Positions 14,102-22,183 of a DNA stretch of 26,925 nt are shown piece after piece. This stretch comes from CAYXAA01 sp964462985 (lineage in GTDB: Bacteria; Pseudomonadota; Alphaproteobacteria; Rhizobiales; Stappiaceae), in assembly GCA_964462985.1 (NCBI GenBank), contig CAYXAA010000049.1, forward strand, positions 1 to 26,925, written 5' to 3'. Below the pieces are notes generated by a model that was not told the origin of the DNA, did no database searches, and was given only the letters and a program-made list of their open reading frames with translations. Numbering within the stretch: the stretch's first letter is position 1; each line of letters starts with the position of its first letter. The translations under genes were made by a program, and so were the position numbers.

Positions 14102-15382
14102 ATGACCAAGCGTCGAGCCTGCGGCATCGATTTCGGCACGTCCAACTCCACCGCCGCGGTGACGGCGGACGGAACTGCGACCCTGCTGCCCCTCGAGGGC
14201 GATAGCGTTGTGCTGCCGAGCACGATCTTCTTTTCTTTCGAGGAAACCCACGTCCGCTTCGGCCGCGACGCCGTTTCGGCTTATATCGACGGCATCGAAG
14301 GCCGTCTGATGCGGTCGCTGAAGAGCGTGCTGGGGTCAAGCACGATGGCGGAGAAGACCACGATCAAGGCGCAGCGCTGGAGCTTTTCTGAGATCATCGG
14401 GCTCTATCTCGCCCAGGTGAAGCATCGGGCGGAAGGGGCCGCGGGCGCAGCGCTGGACGAGGTTGTGCTCGGCCGGCCGGTGCGATTCGTTGATGACGAC
14501 GATGCGGCCGATCGGCGCGCGGAGGACGAGCTAGCGGCGATCGCACGGTCGGCGGGGTTTGGCTCGGTCGCGTTCCAGTTCGAGCCGATCGCCGCCGCGC
14601 TTGACTACGAGCGCGGCGTGGAGCGCGAGGAGATCGCCGCCATCGTCGATCTCGGCGGCGGCACTTCGGACTTCTCGATCGTGCGGGTCTCTCCGGAGGG
14701 GCGTCGGCGGGCAGACCGGCGCGGCGACATTCTCGCCAACGCCGGTGTTCATGTCGGCGGCACCGACTTCGACCGCCTGCTCAGTCTGGCCCGCGTGATG
14801 CCGGCCCTGGGTTACGGCACTCCGGCGCGGGACAAGCGCCGCACCCTGCCGAATTGGGCCTACTTTGAGCTTGCGACCTGGCACCGGATCAATTTCCTCT
14901 ATGGTCCGCAGATCGACGCAAGGCTCCGCAGTCTGCGCCAGGACGCAGCGCGGCCGGAGCTGGTGGAGCGGCTGATCGCGATCGTCGCCGAGCGGCAGGG
15001 GCATGCGCTCGCCAGCGCCGTCGAGGCGGCAAAGATCGCGCTGTCGGACGCGGAACGGTATCTGCTCCAGTTTGCCCTGCGTGACGGAACCCTCGAGGTC
15101 GATCTCACGCGGGCGGATCTGGTCGAGGCGATCAAGGCCTCTGTCGACAGGATCGCCGCGTCGCTGGCCGATTGTCGGCGGCTTGCCGGCGTGCCCGAGG
15201 CGGCTGTTTCCTGCGTTTTCCTGACTGGCGGCTCGGCGTTGATCCCCTTCATTCGCGACCGGCTGACAAAGATGCTGCCGCAGGCGCGGGTGGTGCAGGG
15301 CGATGTGTTCGGCAGCGTCGGGGTGGGACTGGCGCTCGATGCGGAGCGCAAGTACGGCAAGGCGGCTGCGCGGGCGATGTGA
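14102..15382 (+). CDS. YegD-like Hsp70-family ATPase lacking a substrate-binding domain
   Basis: This 426-residue protein is only the actin-like ATPase half of an Hsp70. The phosphate-1 motif CGIDFGTSNS (about 7-16), phosphate-2 motif VDLGGGTSDFS (about 182-192) and adenosine motif FLTGGSALIPFI near the C-terminus are clear. The substrate-binding domain of DnaK is absent. Segments such as RLMRSLKSVLGS, QFEPIAAALDYE and LARVMPALGYG resemble E. coli YegD. Its clients and function are unknown. It follows ttcA closely on the same strand, with a GAGAGGTG ribosome binding site ten bases before the start, so co-transcription is likely. Confidence 0.88.
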   Translation: MTKRRACGIDFGTSNSTAAVTADGTATLLPLEGDSVVLPSTIFFSFEETHVRFGRDAVSAYIDGIEGRLMRSLKSVLGSSTMAEKTTIKAQRWSFSEIIGLYLAQVKHRAEGAAGAALDEVVLGRPVRFVDDDDAADRRAEDELAAIARSAGFGSVAFQFEPIAAALDYERGVEREEIAAIVDLGGGTSDFSIVRVSPEGRRRADRRGDILANAGVHVGGTDFDRLLSLARVMPALGYGTPARDKRRTLPNWAYFELATWHRINFLYGPQIDARLRSLRQDAARPELVERLIAIVAERQGHALASAVEAAKIALSDAERYLLQFALRDGTLEVDLTRADLVEAIKASVDRIAASLADCRRLAGVPEAAVSCVFLTGGSALIPFIRDRLTKMLPQARVVQGDVFGSVGVGLALDAERKYGKAAARAM

Positions 15383-15394
15383 GGGCGAAGCGCC

Positions 15395-15676
15395 TCAGGA
15401 CCCATTGTCGCGCGGCAGCAGGCCAGCGGCTCCGCCCATCGGCAGGTTGCGGACGAGGATGACGAGGCCGGCGTCTGCGGGCGCCGCACCGGCGGCGGCC
15501 AGGCCGCCATAGGATCGACAGAGCTCTTCGTCGGACAGGCCCCTCAGCGGCGCGAACACCGTAAGCTCGACGCAATTGACCCGGCGCAGATCGGGCCTGC
15601 GTTCTTCGGCAATCGTGATCAAGCCAAATCCCGCGACGGCGCACAGGCACAGCGCTGCGAACGGGATCGTCCTCAT
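15395..15676 (-). CDS. Small secreted or membrane-anchored protein, unknown function
   Basis: A 93-residue protein that I do not recognise. It begins with a hydrophobic stretch, MRTIPFAALCLCAVAGFGL, that could be a signal peptide or an anchor. A polar part with two cysteines (about C35 and C53) and the segment GLSDEELCRSYGG follow. The start at 15676 is chosen because a GAGAGGA ribosome binding site lies upstream; the frame is open further, but without such a site. It converges with the hsp70-like gene, 12 bases away. The two cysteines could form a disulfide if the protein is exported. Expression is not certain. Confidence 0.55.
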   Translation of the reverse strand: MRTIPFAALCLCAVAGFGLITIAEERRPDLRRVNCVELTVFAPLRGLSDEELCRSYGGLAAAGAAPADAGLVILVRNLPMGGAAGLLPRDNGS

Positions 15677-15825
15677 GGTTATCGTCCTCTCGATCGCCGG
15701 CCACCGAGCCGATTCGAAGCGGAGACTAGCCGAACGCAGCTGAAGGAACGCTGAAAACGGCAGTTGTCCACACTCAACAGTAGCTGATTCGGTGCCGCTC
15801 CGAACGGCATTTGGCAATCAGGCAC

Positions 15826-15857
15826 AAAAAAGGCGAGGCGCGCCGGCGCCTCGCCTT
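15826..15857 (-). terminator. grxD terminator
   Basis: A 10-bp perfect stem, GGCGAGGCGC (15832-15841) with GCGCCTCGCC (15846-15855), closes a 4-base loop. Read on the minus strand it is followed by six T residues (complement of 15831-15826). It lies about 26 bases after the grxD stop and should end the purL-bolA-grxD transcript. Confidence 0.9.
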
Positions 15858-15883
15858 GTCAACAGGCTTGTGCTTGTGGCCGA

Positions 15884-16216
15884 TCAGGCGTTCGCTGCGG
15901 TGGAAATGCCCTTGTCGGCGAGCATTGTCTGCAGTTCCTTGTTCTGGAACATCTCGCGCACAATATCGCAGCCGCCGATGAATTCGCCCTTCACGTAGAG
16001 CTGCGGAATGGTCGGCCAGTTGGAGAAGTCCTTAATGCCCTGGCGGATCTCGGCGTCTTCGAGCACGTTGATGCCTTTGTAGGTCACGCCGACGTAATCG
16101 AGGATCTGTACGACCTGGCCCGAGAACCCGCACTGCGGAAACGCCGGCGTGCCCTTCATGAAGAGCACCACGTCGTTGCTCTCGACCTCGTTCTTGATCC
16201 AGTCCTGAATGCTCAT
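15884..16216 (-). CDS. grxD: Monothiol glutaredoxin (Grx4 type)
   Basis: This CGFS-type glutaredoxin carries or transfers [2Fe-2S] clusters rather than acting mainly as a reductase. The 110-residue protein has the active-site CGFS with C29 (FPQCGFSG) and the glutathione-binding parts WPTIPQLY and GGCDI. The start at 16216 follows an AGGA motif; an upstream ATG at 16246 has no support. BolA is encoded 83 bases upstream on the same strand, and Grx4-BolA heterodimers are well known. I infer a role in iron-sulfur cluster handling or iron sensing. Confidence 0.95.
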   Translation of the reverse strand: MSIQDWIKNEVESNDVVLFMKGTPAFPQCGFSGQVVQILDYVGVTYKGINVLEDAEIRQGIKDFSNWPTIPQLYVKGEFIGGCDIVREMFQNKELQTMLADKGISTAANA

Positions 16217-16299
16217 TCTCGCGTCCTTTCGATCTGCCGGGTTCAAGTGCCGGCGAACGTGATTGCTGCTGCCCGGTTCGGCCGTTGCCGGGTGCCTCG

Positions 16300-16533
16300 T
16301 CAGTCGGGCGCGCTGGTCTGCAGGGCGAGGGCATGGAGTTCCCCGCCCATTTTCCCCTTCAGCGCCTGGAACACCATCTGGTGCTGCTGCACCCTGGTCT
16401 TGCCCTTGAAGGCGTCGGACACGACGACCGCTGCGTAGTGGTCGCCGTCACCGGCCAGATCGCGGATCTCGATCTTAGCATCCGGCAGTGCCTGCCTGAT
16501 CAAGGCCTCGATCTCGCTTGCGTCCATTGCCAT
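16300..16533 (-). CDS. bolA: BolA-family protein
   Basis: A 77-residue BolA/IbaG-type protein. The family pattern is clear: LIRQALPDAKIEIRDLAGDGDHYAAVVVS is recognisable in parts, then AFKGKTRVQQHQMVFQAL with the conserved histidine of RVQQHQMV (about H51), and a short C-terminus ending in HALALQT. It partners monothiol glutaredoxin in [2Fe-2S] chemistry. It lies 41 bases downstream of purL, with a GAGG ribosome binding site, and upstream of grxD. A second ATG at 16527 is an alternative start. Confidence 0.93.
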   Translation of the reverse strand: MAMDASEIEALIRQALPDAKIEIRDLAGDGDHYAAVVVSDAFKGKTRVQQHQMVFQALKGKMGGELHALALQTSAPD

Positions 16534-16574
16534 CGGCTGTCCTCTCGCCCTGGTCCTGTTGTTGGCAGGCGTTG

Positions 16575-18773
16575 TCAGTGCCCGCTCATATACTCCGGAA
16601 ACCAATTGTCGTGGGCGCGGGCGAGCTTTGCAACGGATATGGTGAGAAGACCGTCGACCGTCAAATCCGCGCCGCCGACCGTGCCGATTTCCTCCGCGAC
16701 CAACCCGGCATCCTGAGCATCCTCCAGCAGGGCGCCGGCCTCGTCGGCCGTGGCGGTGACGACGTAGCGGCCCTGGTCCTCGCCGAACAGTGCGGCGTGG
16801 GCGGGGGACGGCACCTTGACACGGCAGCCCTTGCCGCCGGCGATCGCCATTTCGACGAGCGCGACGGCGAGGCCGCCGGACGAAATGTCGTGCACCGCGG
16901 TCACCCGGCCGGCGCGAATCGCCTCGCGAACGAAATTGCCGTGCCGCTTCTCGGCGGCAAGGTCGACCGGTGGCGGGGCGCCGTCCTCGCGGCCGATGAT
17001 GTCGCGCAGGTAAGCTGTGGCGCCGAGATGGGTGCCATGGCCGCCAACAAGGAGAATGACGTCGCCGTCGCCGGCGAAGGCAGCGGCGGCCCGCTTCTCG
17101 ACATCGGGCAGCAGGCCGACGCCGCCGATGGTCGGTGTCGGCAGAATGGCGACGCCGTTGGTCTCGTTGTAGAGCGAGACGTTGCCGGAGACGATCGGCA
17201 TGTCGAGGGCGCGGCACGCTTCGCCGATGCCTTTGATGGCGCCGACGAACTGGCCCATGATCTCCGGCTTCTCCGGATTGCCGAAGTTGAGGTTGTCGGT
17301 CGCGGCCAGCGGTTCGGCGCCAACGGCCGTGAGATTGCGCCAGCACTCGGCGACCGCCTGCTTGCCGCCTTCGACGGGATCGGCCTCGACATAGCGCGGC
17401 GTGACGTCGCAGGCAAAGGCCAGCGCCTTCTTCGAGCCCTCGATTCGCACGACGCCGGCGTCGCCGCCCGGGGGGGCGACCGAGTTGCCCTGGACCAGCG
17501 TATCGTACTGCTCGTAGACCCAGCGCCGCGATGATCCGTTGGCGTTGCCGACGAGAGTCAGCAGGGCCTCAGCGTAGTCGGTGGGCGCGGGCACCTGCGC
17601 CGGCGAGAGCACCGGGCGTTTGGCGCTTTCGACGAAGGGTCGGTCGTATTCCGGTGCCTCGTCGCCGAGCTCCTTGATCGGCAGGTCGGCGACGATCTTG
17701 CCCTGATGCTTGACGACGAAGCGCAGCGTGTCCGTGGTGCGGCCGACAATGGCGAAGTCGAGGCCCCACTTGTGGAAGATCGCTTCGGCCTCAGCCTCCT
17801 TCTCGGGCCGCAGCACCATGAGCATGCGCTCCTGGCTTTCTGACAGCATCATCTCGTAGGCCGACATGCTCTCCTCGCGCACGGGCACCTTGTCGAGGTC
17901 GAGTTCGATGCCGAGATCGCCCTTGGCGCCCATTTCGACGGCCGAGCAGGTCAGGCCGGCCGCGCCCATGTCCTGGATCGCGATCACGGCGCCGGTCGCC
18001 ATCAGTTCCAGGCAGGCCTCGAGCAGGCATTTTTCAGTGAAGGGATCGCCGACCTGGACGGTCGGACGCTTTTCCTCGATGGTCTCGTCGAACTCCGCAC
18101 TCGCCATCGTCGCGCCGCCGACACCGTCACGGCCGGTCTTGGCGCCGAGATAGACCACGGGCAGACGAACGCCCTCGGCCCTGGAATAGAAGATGGCATT
18201 GGACCTGGCGAGGCCGGCGGCAAAGGCGTTGACCAGGCAGTTGCCGTTGTAACGGGGGTGGAACTCGACCTCGCCGCCGACCGTCGGCACGCCGAAGGAA
18301 TTGCCGTAGCCGCCGATCCCGGCAACCACACCGGCGACGAGATGACGGGTGCGCGGGTGGCCGGGGTCGCCGAACCGCAGTGCGTTCATGGCCGCGATCG
18401 GACGCGCGCCCATCGTGAAGACGTCACGCAGGATGCCGCCGACGCCGGTCGCCGCGCCCTGGTAGGGCTCGATGTAGGACGGGTGGTTGTGGCTCTCCAT
18501 CTTGAAGACGACGGCATCGCCGTCGCCGATGTCGACCACACCGGCGTTCTCGCCCGGGCCCTGGATGACGCGCGCGCCCTTGGTCGGCAGCGTCTTCAGC
18601 CACTTCTTCGAGGACTTGTAGGAACAGTGCTCGTTCCACATCGCCGAGAAGATTCCGAGCTCGGTGAAGGTCGGCTCGCGACCGATGAGCTTGAGGATCC
18701 GCTCGTACTCGTCGGGCTTGAGGCCGTGGGCGGCGACGAGCTCGGCAGTGATCTTGATGTCGTTGGGGATCAT
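16575..18773 (-). CDS. purL: Phosphoribosylformylglycinamidine synthase subunit PurL (small form)
   Basis: PurL, with PurS and PurQ, converts FGAR to FGAM in purine synthesis using ATP and ammonia delivered from glutamine by PurQ. The 732-residue length fits the small PurL type. The N-terminal block IFSAMWNEHCSYKSSKKWL contains catalytic H49. ATP-binding and AIR-synthase-like blocks such as MESHNHPS, GVGGILRDVF, DMGAAGLTCSAVEMG and the second-half GGHGTHLGA and AVHDISSGG are visible. The start at 18773 gives the usual N-terminus MIPNDIKIT; the frame is open to 18989 without support. Its partners purS and purQ are about 2.7 kb upstream, separated by unrelated genes. It heads the purL-bolA-grxD cluster. 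Confidence 0.96.
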   Translation of the reverse strand: MIPNDIKITAELVAAHGLKPDEYERILKLIGREPTFTELGIFSAMWNEHCSYKSSKKWLKTLPTKGARVIQGPGENAGVVDIGDGDAVVFKMESHNHPSYIEPYQGAATGVGGILRDVFTMGARPIAAMNALRFGDPGHPRTRHLVAGVVAGIGGYGNSFGVPTVGGEVEFHPRYNGNCLVNAFAAGLARSNAIFYSRAEGVRLPVVYLGAKTGRDGVGGATMASAEFDETIEEKRPTVQVGDPFTEKCLLEACLELMATGAVIAIQDMGAAGLTCSAVEMGAKGDLGIELDLDKVPVREESMSAYEMMLSESQERMLMVLRPEKEAEAEAIFHKWGLDFAIVGRTTDTLRFVVKHQGKIVADLPIKELGDEAPEYDRPFVESAKRPVLSPAQVPAPTDYAEALLTLVGNANGSSRRWVYEQYDTLVQGNSVAPPGGDAGVVRIEGSKKALAFACDVTPRYVEADPVEGGKQAVAECWRNLTAVGAEPLAATDNLNFGNPEKPEIMGQFVGAIKGIGEACRALDMPIVSGNVSLYNETNGVAILPTPTIGGVGLLPDVEKRAAAAFAGDGDVILLVGGHGTHLGATAYLRDIIGREDGAPPPVDLAAEKRHGNFVREAIRAGRVTAVHDISSGGLAVALVEMAIAGGKGCRVKVPSPAHAALFGEDQGRYVVTATADEAGALLEDAQDAGLVAEEIGTVGGADLTVDGLLTISVAKLARAHDNWFPEYMSGH

Positions 18774-18970
18774 GCGCGTCCGAAGTAGCTGCGGCGGCAA
18801 GGCCGGGTCCCGATTGCGCGCCGGTGTAGCAGATGATGACCGCAAATGGGAGAGTGAAGGCGGCCCCGTGACCCCGCGACGCATGGCGAGCGGTCCATCC
18901 GTGGCAAAGATCACACCCTTCCGTGTGCTGCCGGTGTAGACTTGCTGCGCTGGTGCATCTGGAGGGCTGG

Positions 18971-19360
18971 ATGATGCGGGGTTTCGCAAAGTGCCTTGTT
19001 GCGGGCGCAGTGGCGATCGCGTGGCTTGCCGGGGGACAGGCGGCGCAGGCGCAGGGGCGGCTGCTTGAGGAGTACGTGGCCTTTCTTGGTGAGGCCGATC
19101 ATTTCAATTCCAACGGCCAGCGGCTTACCGCGCCATGGCAGGTGCTGCGCCAGGATCGGGCCAACTTTCATCGCTTCGGGATTCGCGACGATGGCGATGA
19201 GGACGACCGCTTCTTCGCCTCGGCGGCCAACCGGGCGCGGATGGAACGCATGATCCTCAACGGCCATATCGAGCCGAGCGCCGGGCGGCGGATCGTCAAC
19301 GGCTTGGTCTGGGTCCGCGTCGAGATCTACGAGAATGCCGTCTACGTCACGGTGGAGTAG
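18971..19360 (+). CDS. Small secreted protein, unknown function
   Basis: A 129-residue protein that I do not recognise. It has a clear signal peptide: positively charged start MRGFAK, hydrophobic core LVAGAVAIAWLAGG, and a likely cleavage after AQA at about residue 28. The mature part of about 100 residues is polar and acidic in the middle (RDDGDEDDRFF) and ends with VWVRVEIYENAVYVTVE, which looks like a beta hairpin. No cysteine remains after cleavage. The start has a GGAGGG site four bases before the first ATG and seven before the second. It diverges from purL and converges on the MocR gene. Confidence 0.7.
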   Translation: MMRGFAKCLVAGAVAIAWLAGGQAAQAQGRLLEEYVAFLGEADHFNSNGQRLTAPWQVLRQDRANFHRFGIRDDGDEDDRFFASAANRARMERMILNGHIEPSAGRRIVNGLVWVRVEIYENAVYVTVE

Positions 19361-19384
19361 AGCCCGCCATGCGCGCCGGCGCCC

Positions 19385-20845
19385 TCACGTATAGCTGTCG
19401 TAGACGGTGACCCCGGTGTCGAGAAGGCGGCGCAGGATCTGAAAGCCGGCCGCGACAGTGTCGCGCTCGGCCGGTGTTGTGAAGGCGATCCGAACCCGGT
19501 GGTGCAGTTCCTGTGTCCGGTTCGGCTTGAACTCGTCCTCATCGTCGACGAGGACGCCCTCGCTCGCCGCCACTTGGCGAAACTGGCCGGAGAGCCAGGG
19601 ATCCGGCAGCTTCAGCCACAGGAAGGGCGCATTCGGGCGGGTGCGGAAATCATTGCCGGCAAAAGCCTTCACAGCAAGCGCGCGCCGCGCCTCAATCTCG
19701 CGGCGGGCGGCGGCGCGAATCGTGTCGGCCGCGCCGCTCATCACCAGGCGGGCAGCAATCTCGGTGAGCAGGAACGACCAGCCACCGGTCACCATCTTGT
19801 GCTTGATGTGGATCCGGTGAGCATGGCCTGGCGGGCAGGCGATCCAGCCGCCGCGCACGCCCGCGGCCACCGACTTGGAAAGGCCACTGACGTGGAAGGT
19901 GCGGTCGGGTGCGAGCGCGGCCAGCGGCGTCTCGCGTTCCTCGACCAGGGCGCCGTAGATGGCGTCCTCGATCAGCCAAAGATTGTGACGCCGGGCAATC
20001 TCGGCGACATCCGCGCGCCTTGCCGGCGACATTTGCCCAAGCGTCGGGTTGTGCATGTCCGGCATCAGGAACAGCAGCTTGGGGTGCTGCTGGGCGCAGA
20101 CGCGCTCAAGATCTTCCGGAACGGCCCCCTCGTTGTCGCAGCGTACCGCGATCGGGCGCCGGCCGATCAGCGTCGCGCTGCGGGCGAAGGAACTGTAGGT
20201 CAGGCCCTCGAACAGGATGCGGTCACCGGGTCCGGTAACCGCGGCGACGATGGCCATGATGGCGGCATGAACCCCGGTCGTCGGCACGATCGAGTCGCCG
20301 TCGGGCTCCCAGCCGCCATGAGCCAGCCATGTCTGCCCGGCCTCGCGCCAAAGTGGCGGCACGATGCGGGTGTAGCTCGCAATCTGATGCGGGCAATCAG
20401 CCACGATCTGCGCTGTTATTGTCCCGATTGTCTCCGCCTGGCCGACCTCGGGTGCCGCGGTGCTGTCGAGCAGGATAACACCCGGCCGCGGCGACACCAC
20501 CCGTGTGCCCCCCATATCGGGCTTGGCCGGCACAACACCCCCAGGGAAAGGATAGGCGGCCGCCTCAGGCATCGTGTCCAAGTCATCCGCATCGCCCTGC
20601 AACGGCGGGCGGACATAGGTACCGCGGCCGACTTCGCCTGCCACAAGGCCGCGCTCCCGCACGAGAGCATAGGCCCGACCGACAGTACCGATGGTGACAC
20701 CGAGGTCGAAGGCAAGGTTGCGCTGGGGCGGCAGCTTGTCCCCGGCCTTCAGAATCCCGGCGGCGATATCGTGCTCGATCTGATCGGCGAGCCGCAGATA
20801 GAGCGGACCGTGGCCGGACCGCAGATCGGGAAGCCAAATTGTCAT
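19385..20845 (-). CDS. MocR-type regulator (GntR winged helix fused to aminotransferase fold)
   Basis: A 486-residue transcription factor with an N-terminal GntR-type helix-turn-helix (about 1-80: LPPQRNLAFDLGVTIGTVGRAYALV and GEVGRGTYVRPP are recognisable in part). A class I aminotransferase-like domain follows, with the PLP lysine K324 in SGLSKSVAAGVRGG, and PDMHNPT (263-269) and IEDAIYG (292-298). Such proteins use PLP as an effector, and most act as regulators rather than enzymes. The adjacent divergent gene encodes a DUF1127 protein, the same neighbour as in the E. coli yjiR-yjiS pair. I infer local regulation. The -10 box TATACT lies only 11 bases before the ATG, so the mRNA may have almost no leader. 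Confidence 0.9.
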   Translation of the reverse strand: MTIWLPDLRSGHGPLYLRLADQIEHDIAAGILKAGDKLPPQRNLAFDLGVTIGTVGRAYALVRERGLVAGEVGRGTYVRPPLQGDADDLDTMPEAAAYPFPGGVVPAKPDMGGTRVVSPRPGVILLDSTAAPEVGQAETIGTITAQIVADCPHQIASYTRIVPPLWREAGQTWLAHGGWEPDGDSIVPTTGVHAAIMAIVAAVTGPGDRILFEGLTYSSFARSATLIGRRPIAVRCDNEGAVPEDLERVCAQQHPKLLFLMPDMHNPTLGQMSPARRADVAEIARRHNLWLIEDAIYGALVEERETPLAALAPDRTFHVSGLSKSVAAGVRGGWIACPPGHAHRIHIKHKMVTGGWSFLLTEIAARLVMSGAADTIRAAARREIEARRALAVKAFAGNDFRTRPNAPFLWLKLPDPWLSGQFRQVAASEGVLVDDEDEFKPNRTQELHHRVRIAFTTPAERDTVAAGFQILRRLLDTGVTVYDSYT

Positions 20846-20856
20846 GGTGACAAGTG

Positions 20857-20883
20857 AGTATATTGCGTCCTTTTCGGAGTCAA
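20857..20883 (-). promoter_or_regulatory. Candidate promoter of the MocR gene
   Basis: On the minus strand TTGACT (20883-20878) and TATACT (20862-20857) are good hexamers with a short 15-base spacer, a spacing often seen with activator- or repressor-dependent promoters. The start codon follows 11 bases after the -10, so the transcript would begin almost at the ATG. A weaker plus-strand candidate for the DUF1127 gene, TTGCGT (20863-20868) and CATTAG (20886-20891), occupies the same segment. Confidence 0.4.
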
Positions 20884-20933
20884 TTCATTAGATTGTGTCG
20901 CTGAGGCGGGCGGTTTTATTGCGAGAGTTGAAT

Positions 20934-21200
20934 ATGGGTACAATCAAAACAATCAGGCCTGAACAGCCGCAGACAGCGTCAGCATCTGCCGATCTGGGAT
21001 TGCGGACGATCGGCGCCGCGTTGCGCAGGGCATGGGCTTGGAGCCGGCAGCGCAACCGGTTGCGGCGTACGCGGCTTCAGCTTGCGGAGCTTCCGGACGA
21101 GATGCTGCGGGATATCGGCCTGACGCGATCTGCAGCCATGCGCGAAGCGCGGCGCCCGTTCTGGGATTCCGGCGACCCTCCGCGCAGCTCGAGCAACTGA
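20934..21200 (+). CDS. DUF1127 (YjiS-like) small protein
   Basis: An 88-residue basic protein whose C-terminal half is a DUF1127 domain: the arginine-rich helix RQRNRLRRTRLQLAEL, then LPDEMLRDIGLTRSAAMREARRPFW in overview. The DIGLTR signature is diagnostic. Small DUF1127 proteins have been linked in alphaproteobacteria to RNA-related and metabolic regulation; the function of this one is unknown. The start at 20934 follows GAGAG with six bases spacing. A GTG at 20895 would add 13 residues. It is divergent from the MocR gene. Confidence 0.83.
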   Translation: MGTIKTIRPEQPQTASASADLGLRTIGAALRRAWAWSRQRNRLRRTRLQLAELPDEMLRDIGLTRSAAMREARRPFWDSGDPPRSSSN

Positions 21201-21217
21201 CGGTCGTTGTGCGCGCG

Positions 21218-21475
21218 TCACCGTATCAGGTCGACAGGCTGCTCGAGCCCGTAGACCACTTCGAGGATTTCGTCGAGGCGCCCGGAGACTGCTGCCTGCG
21301 CATCGTGCAGGCCGCAATTGTAGAAGTGCGGTCCGAGCGAGCGGCACAGGAAGGCGAGCAGCATCTCCGCCTCGATGGGCGTGATCTCATGGTCGAGCTC
21401 CTCCCGCAGGAAGTCGCGAACGCCGCCTGCAAGGGCCGTGCGCTCCTCCTTCGAGAGTTCGGGCACCGCAGCCAT
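21218..21475 (-). CDS. DUF2164-family protein
   Basis: A small acidic protein of 85 residues with the DUF2164 pattern: LSKEERTAL at the start, FLREELDHEITPIEAEMLLAF in part, then LGPHFYNCGLHDAQ and a final helix. Function is unknown. The GGAGGG ribosome binding site directly abuts an ATG at 21481 and sits six bases before the ATG at 21475, so the second ATG is preferred. It lies 23 bases downstream of purQ on the same strand and is probably the last gene of the purSQ transcript. Confidence 0.75.
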   Translation of the reverse strand: MAAVPELSKEERTALAGGVRDFLREELDHEITPIEAEMLLAFLCRSLGPHFYNCGLHDAQAAVSGRLDEILEVVYGLEQPVDLIR

Positions 21476-21504
21476 TGCCATCCCTCCGGTCGCCGCGACC
21501 CCGC

Positions 21505-22176
21505 TCAGGCCGCGACCTTGTGCAGCATGCTCTCGAACAGAAGCCGGCCGTCGGTGCCGCCCTGCAGCGGTTCGATGATGTTTTCGGGGTGCGGCATCAT
21601 GCCGAGGACGTTGCCGCGGTCGTTGAGAACGCCGGCGATGTCGTCGATCGAGCCGTTGGGATTGGTGCCCTCGGCATAGCGGAAGGCGATCCGGTCCTCG
21701 CCCTTGAGCCGGGCCAGCGTCTCCGGATCAGCGAAATAGTTGCCGTCGTGGTGGGCAACCGGGCAGCGCCAGACCTGACCCTTCTCGAACGCCGCGGTGA
21801 AGGGGCTGGAGGTGGTCTCGGTGCGGAGCTTGACCTCCTTGCAGACGAAGGTGAGGCGCGCGTTGCGCATCAGGGCCCCGGGGAGGAGTCCCGCCTCGGT
21901 CAGCGACTGAAAGCCGTTGCAGACCCCGAGTACCAGCACGCCGCGATCGGCGGCGCGCTTGACGGCCGACATGACCGGTGAGCGGGCCGCGATCGCACCC
22001 GCGCGCAGGTAGTCGCCGTAGGAGAAGCCGCCGGGCAGCACCACGAGGTCGACGTCGGGCAGTTCGGTGTCGGCGTGCCAGACGGAGACTGGAGCGACGC
22101 CGGTGATGAGCGTGAGCGCCCGCATCATGTCGCGCTCGCGGTTCGATCCGGGGAAGGTGATGACGGCGGATTTCAT
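21505..22176 (-). CDS. purQ: Phosphoribosylformylglycinamidine synthase glutaminase subunit PurQ
   Basis: PurQ releases ammonia from glutamine for PurL. The 223-residue class I glutamine amidotransferase has its nucleophile C86 in LGVCNGFQ and the catalytic H196 and E198 in MMPHPENI. The oxyanion segment LPGGFSYGDYLRAGAIA (about 48-64) is also clear. It is seven bases after purS and overlaps no other gene. Separate purS, purQ and purL genes are the usual alphaproteobacterial arrangement. Confidence 0.96.
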   Translation of the reverse strand: MKSAVITFPGSNRERDMMRALTLITGVAPVSVWHADTELPDVDLVVLPGGFSYGDYLRAGAIAARSPVMSAVKRAADRGVLVLGVCNGFQSLTEAGLLPGALMRNARLTFVCKEVKLRTETTSSPFTAAFEKGQVWRCPVAHHDGNYFADPETLARLKGEDRIAFRYAEGTNPNGSIDDIAGVLNDRGNVLGMMPHPENIIEPLQGGTDGRLLFESMLHKVAA

Positions 22177-22183
22177 GTGGGCC

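Noticed and set aside
19385..20845. The MocR-type protein as a plain metabolic aminotransferase
   Set aside because: The N-terminal GntR-type DNA-binding domain and the divergent gene arrangement point to a regulator; enzymatic activity cannot be fully excluded.
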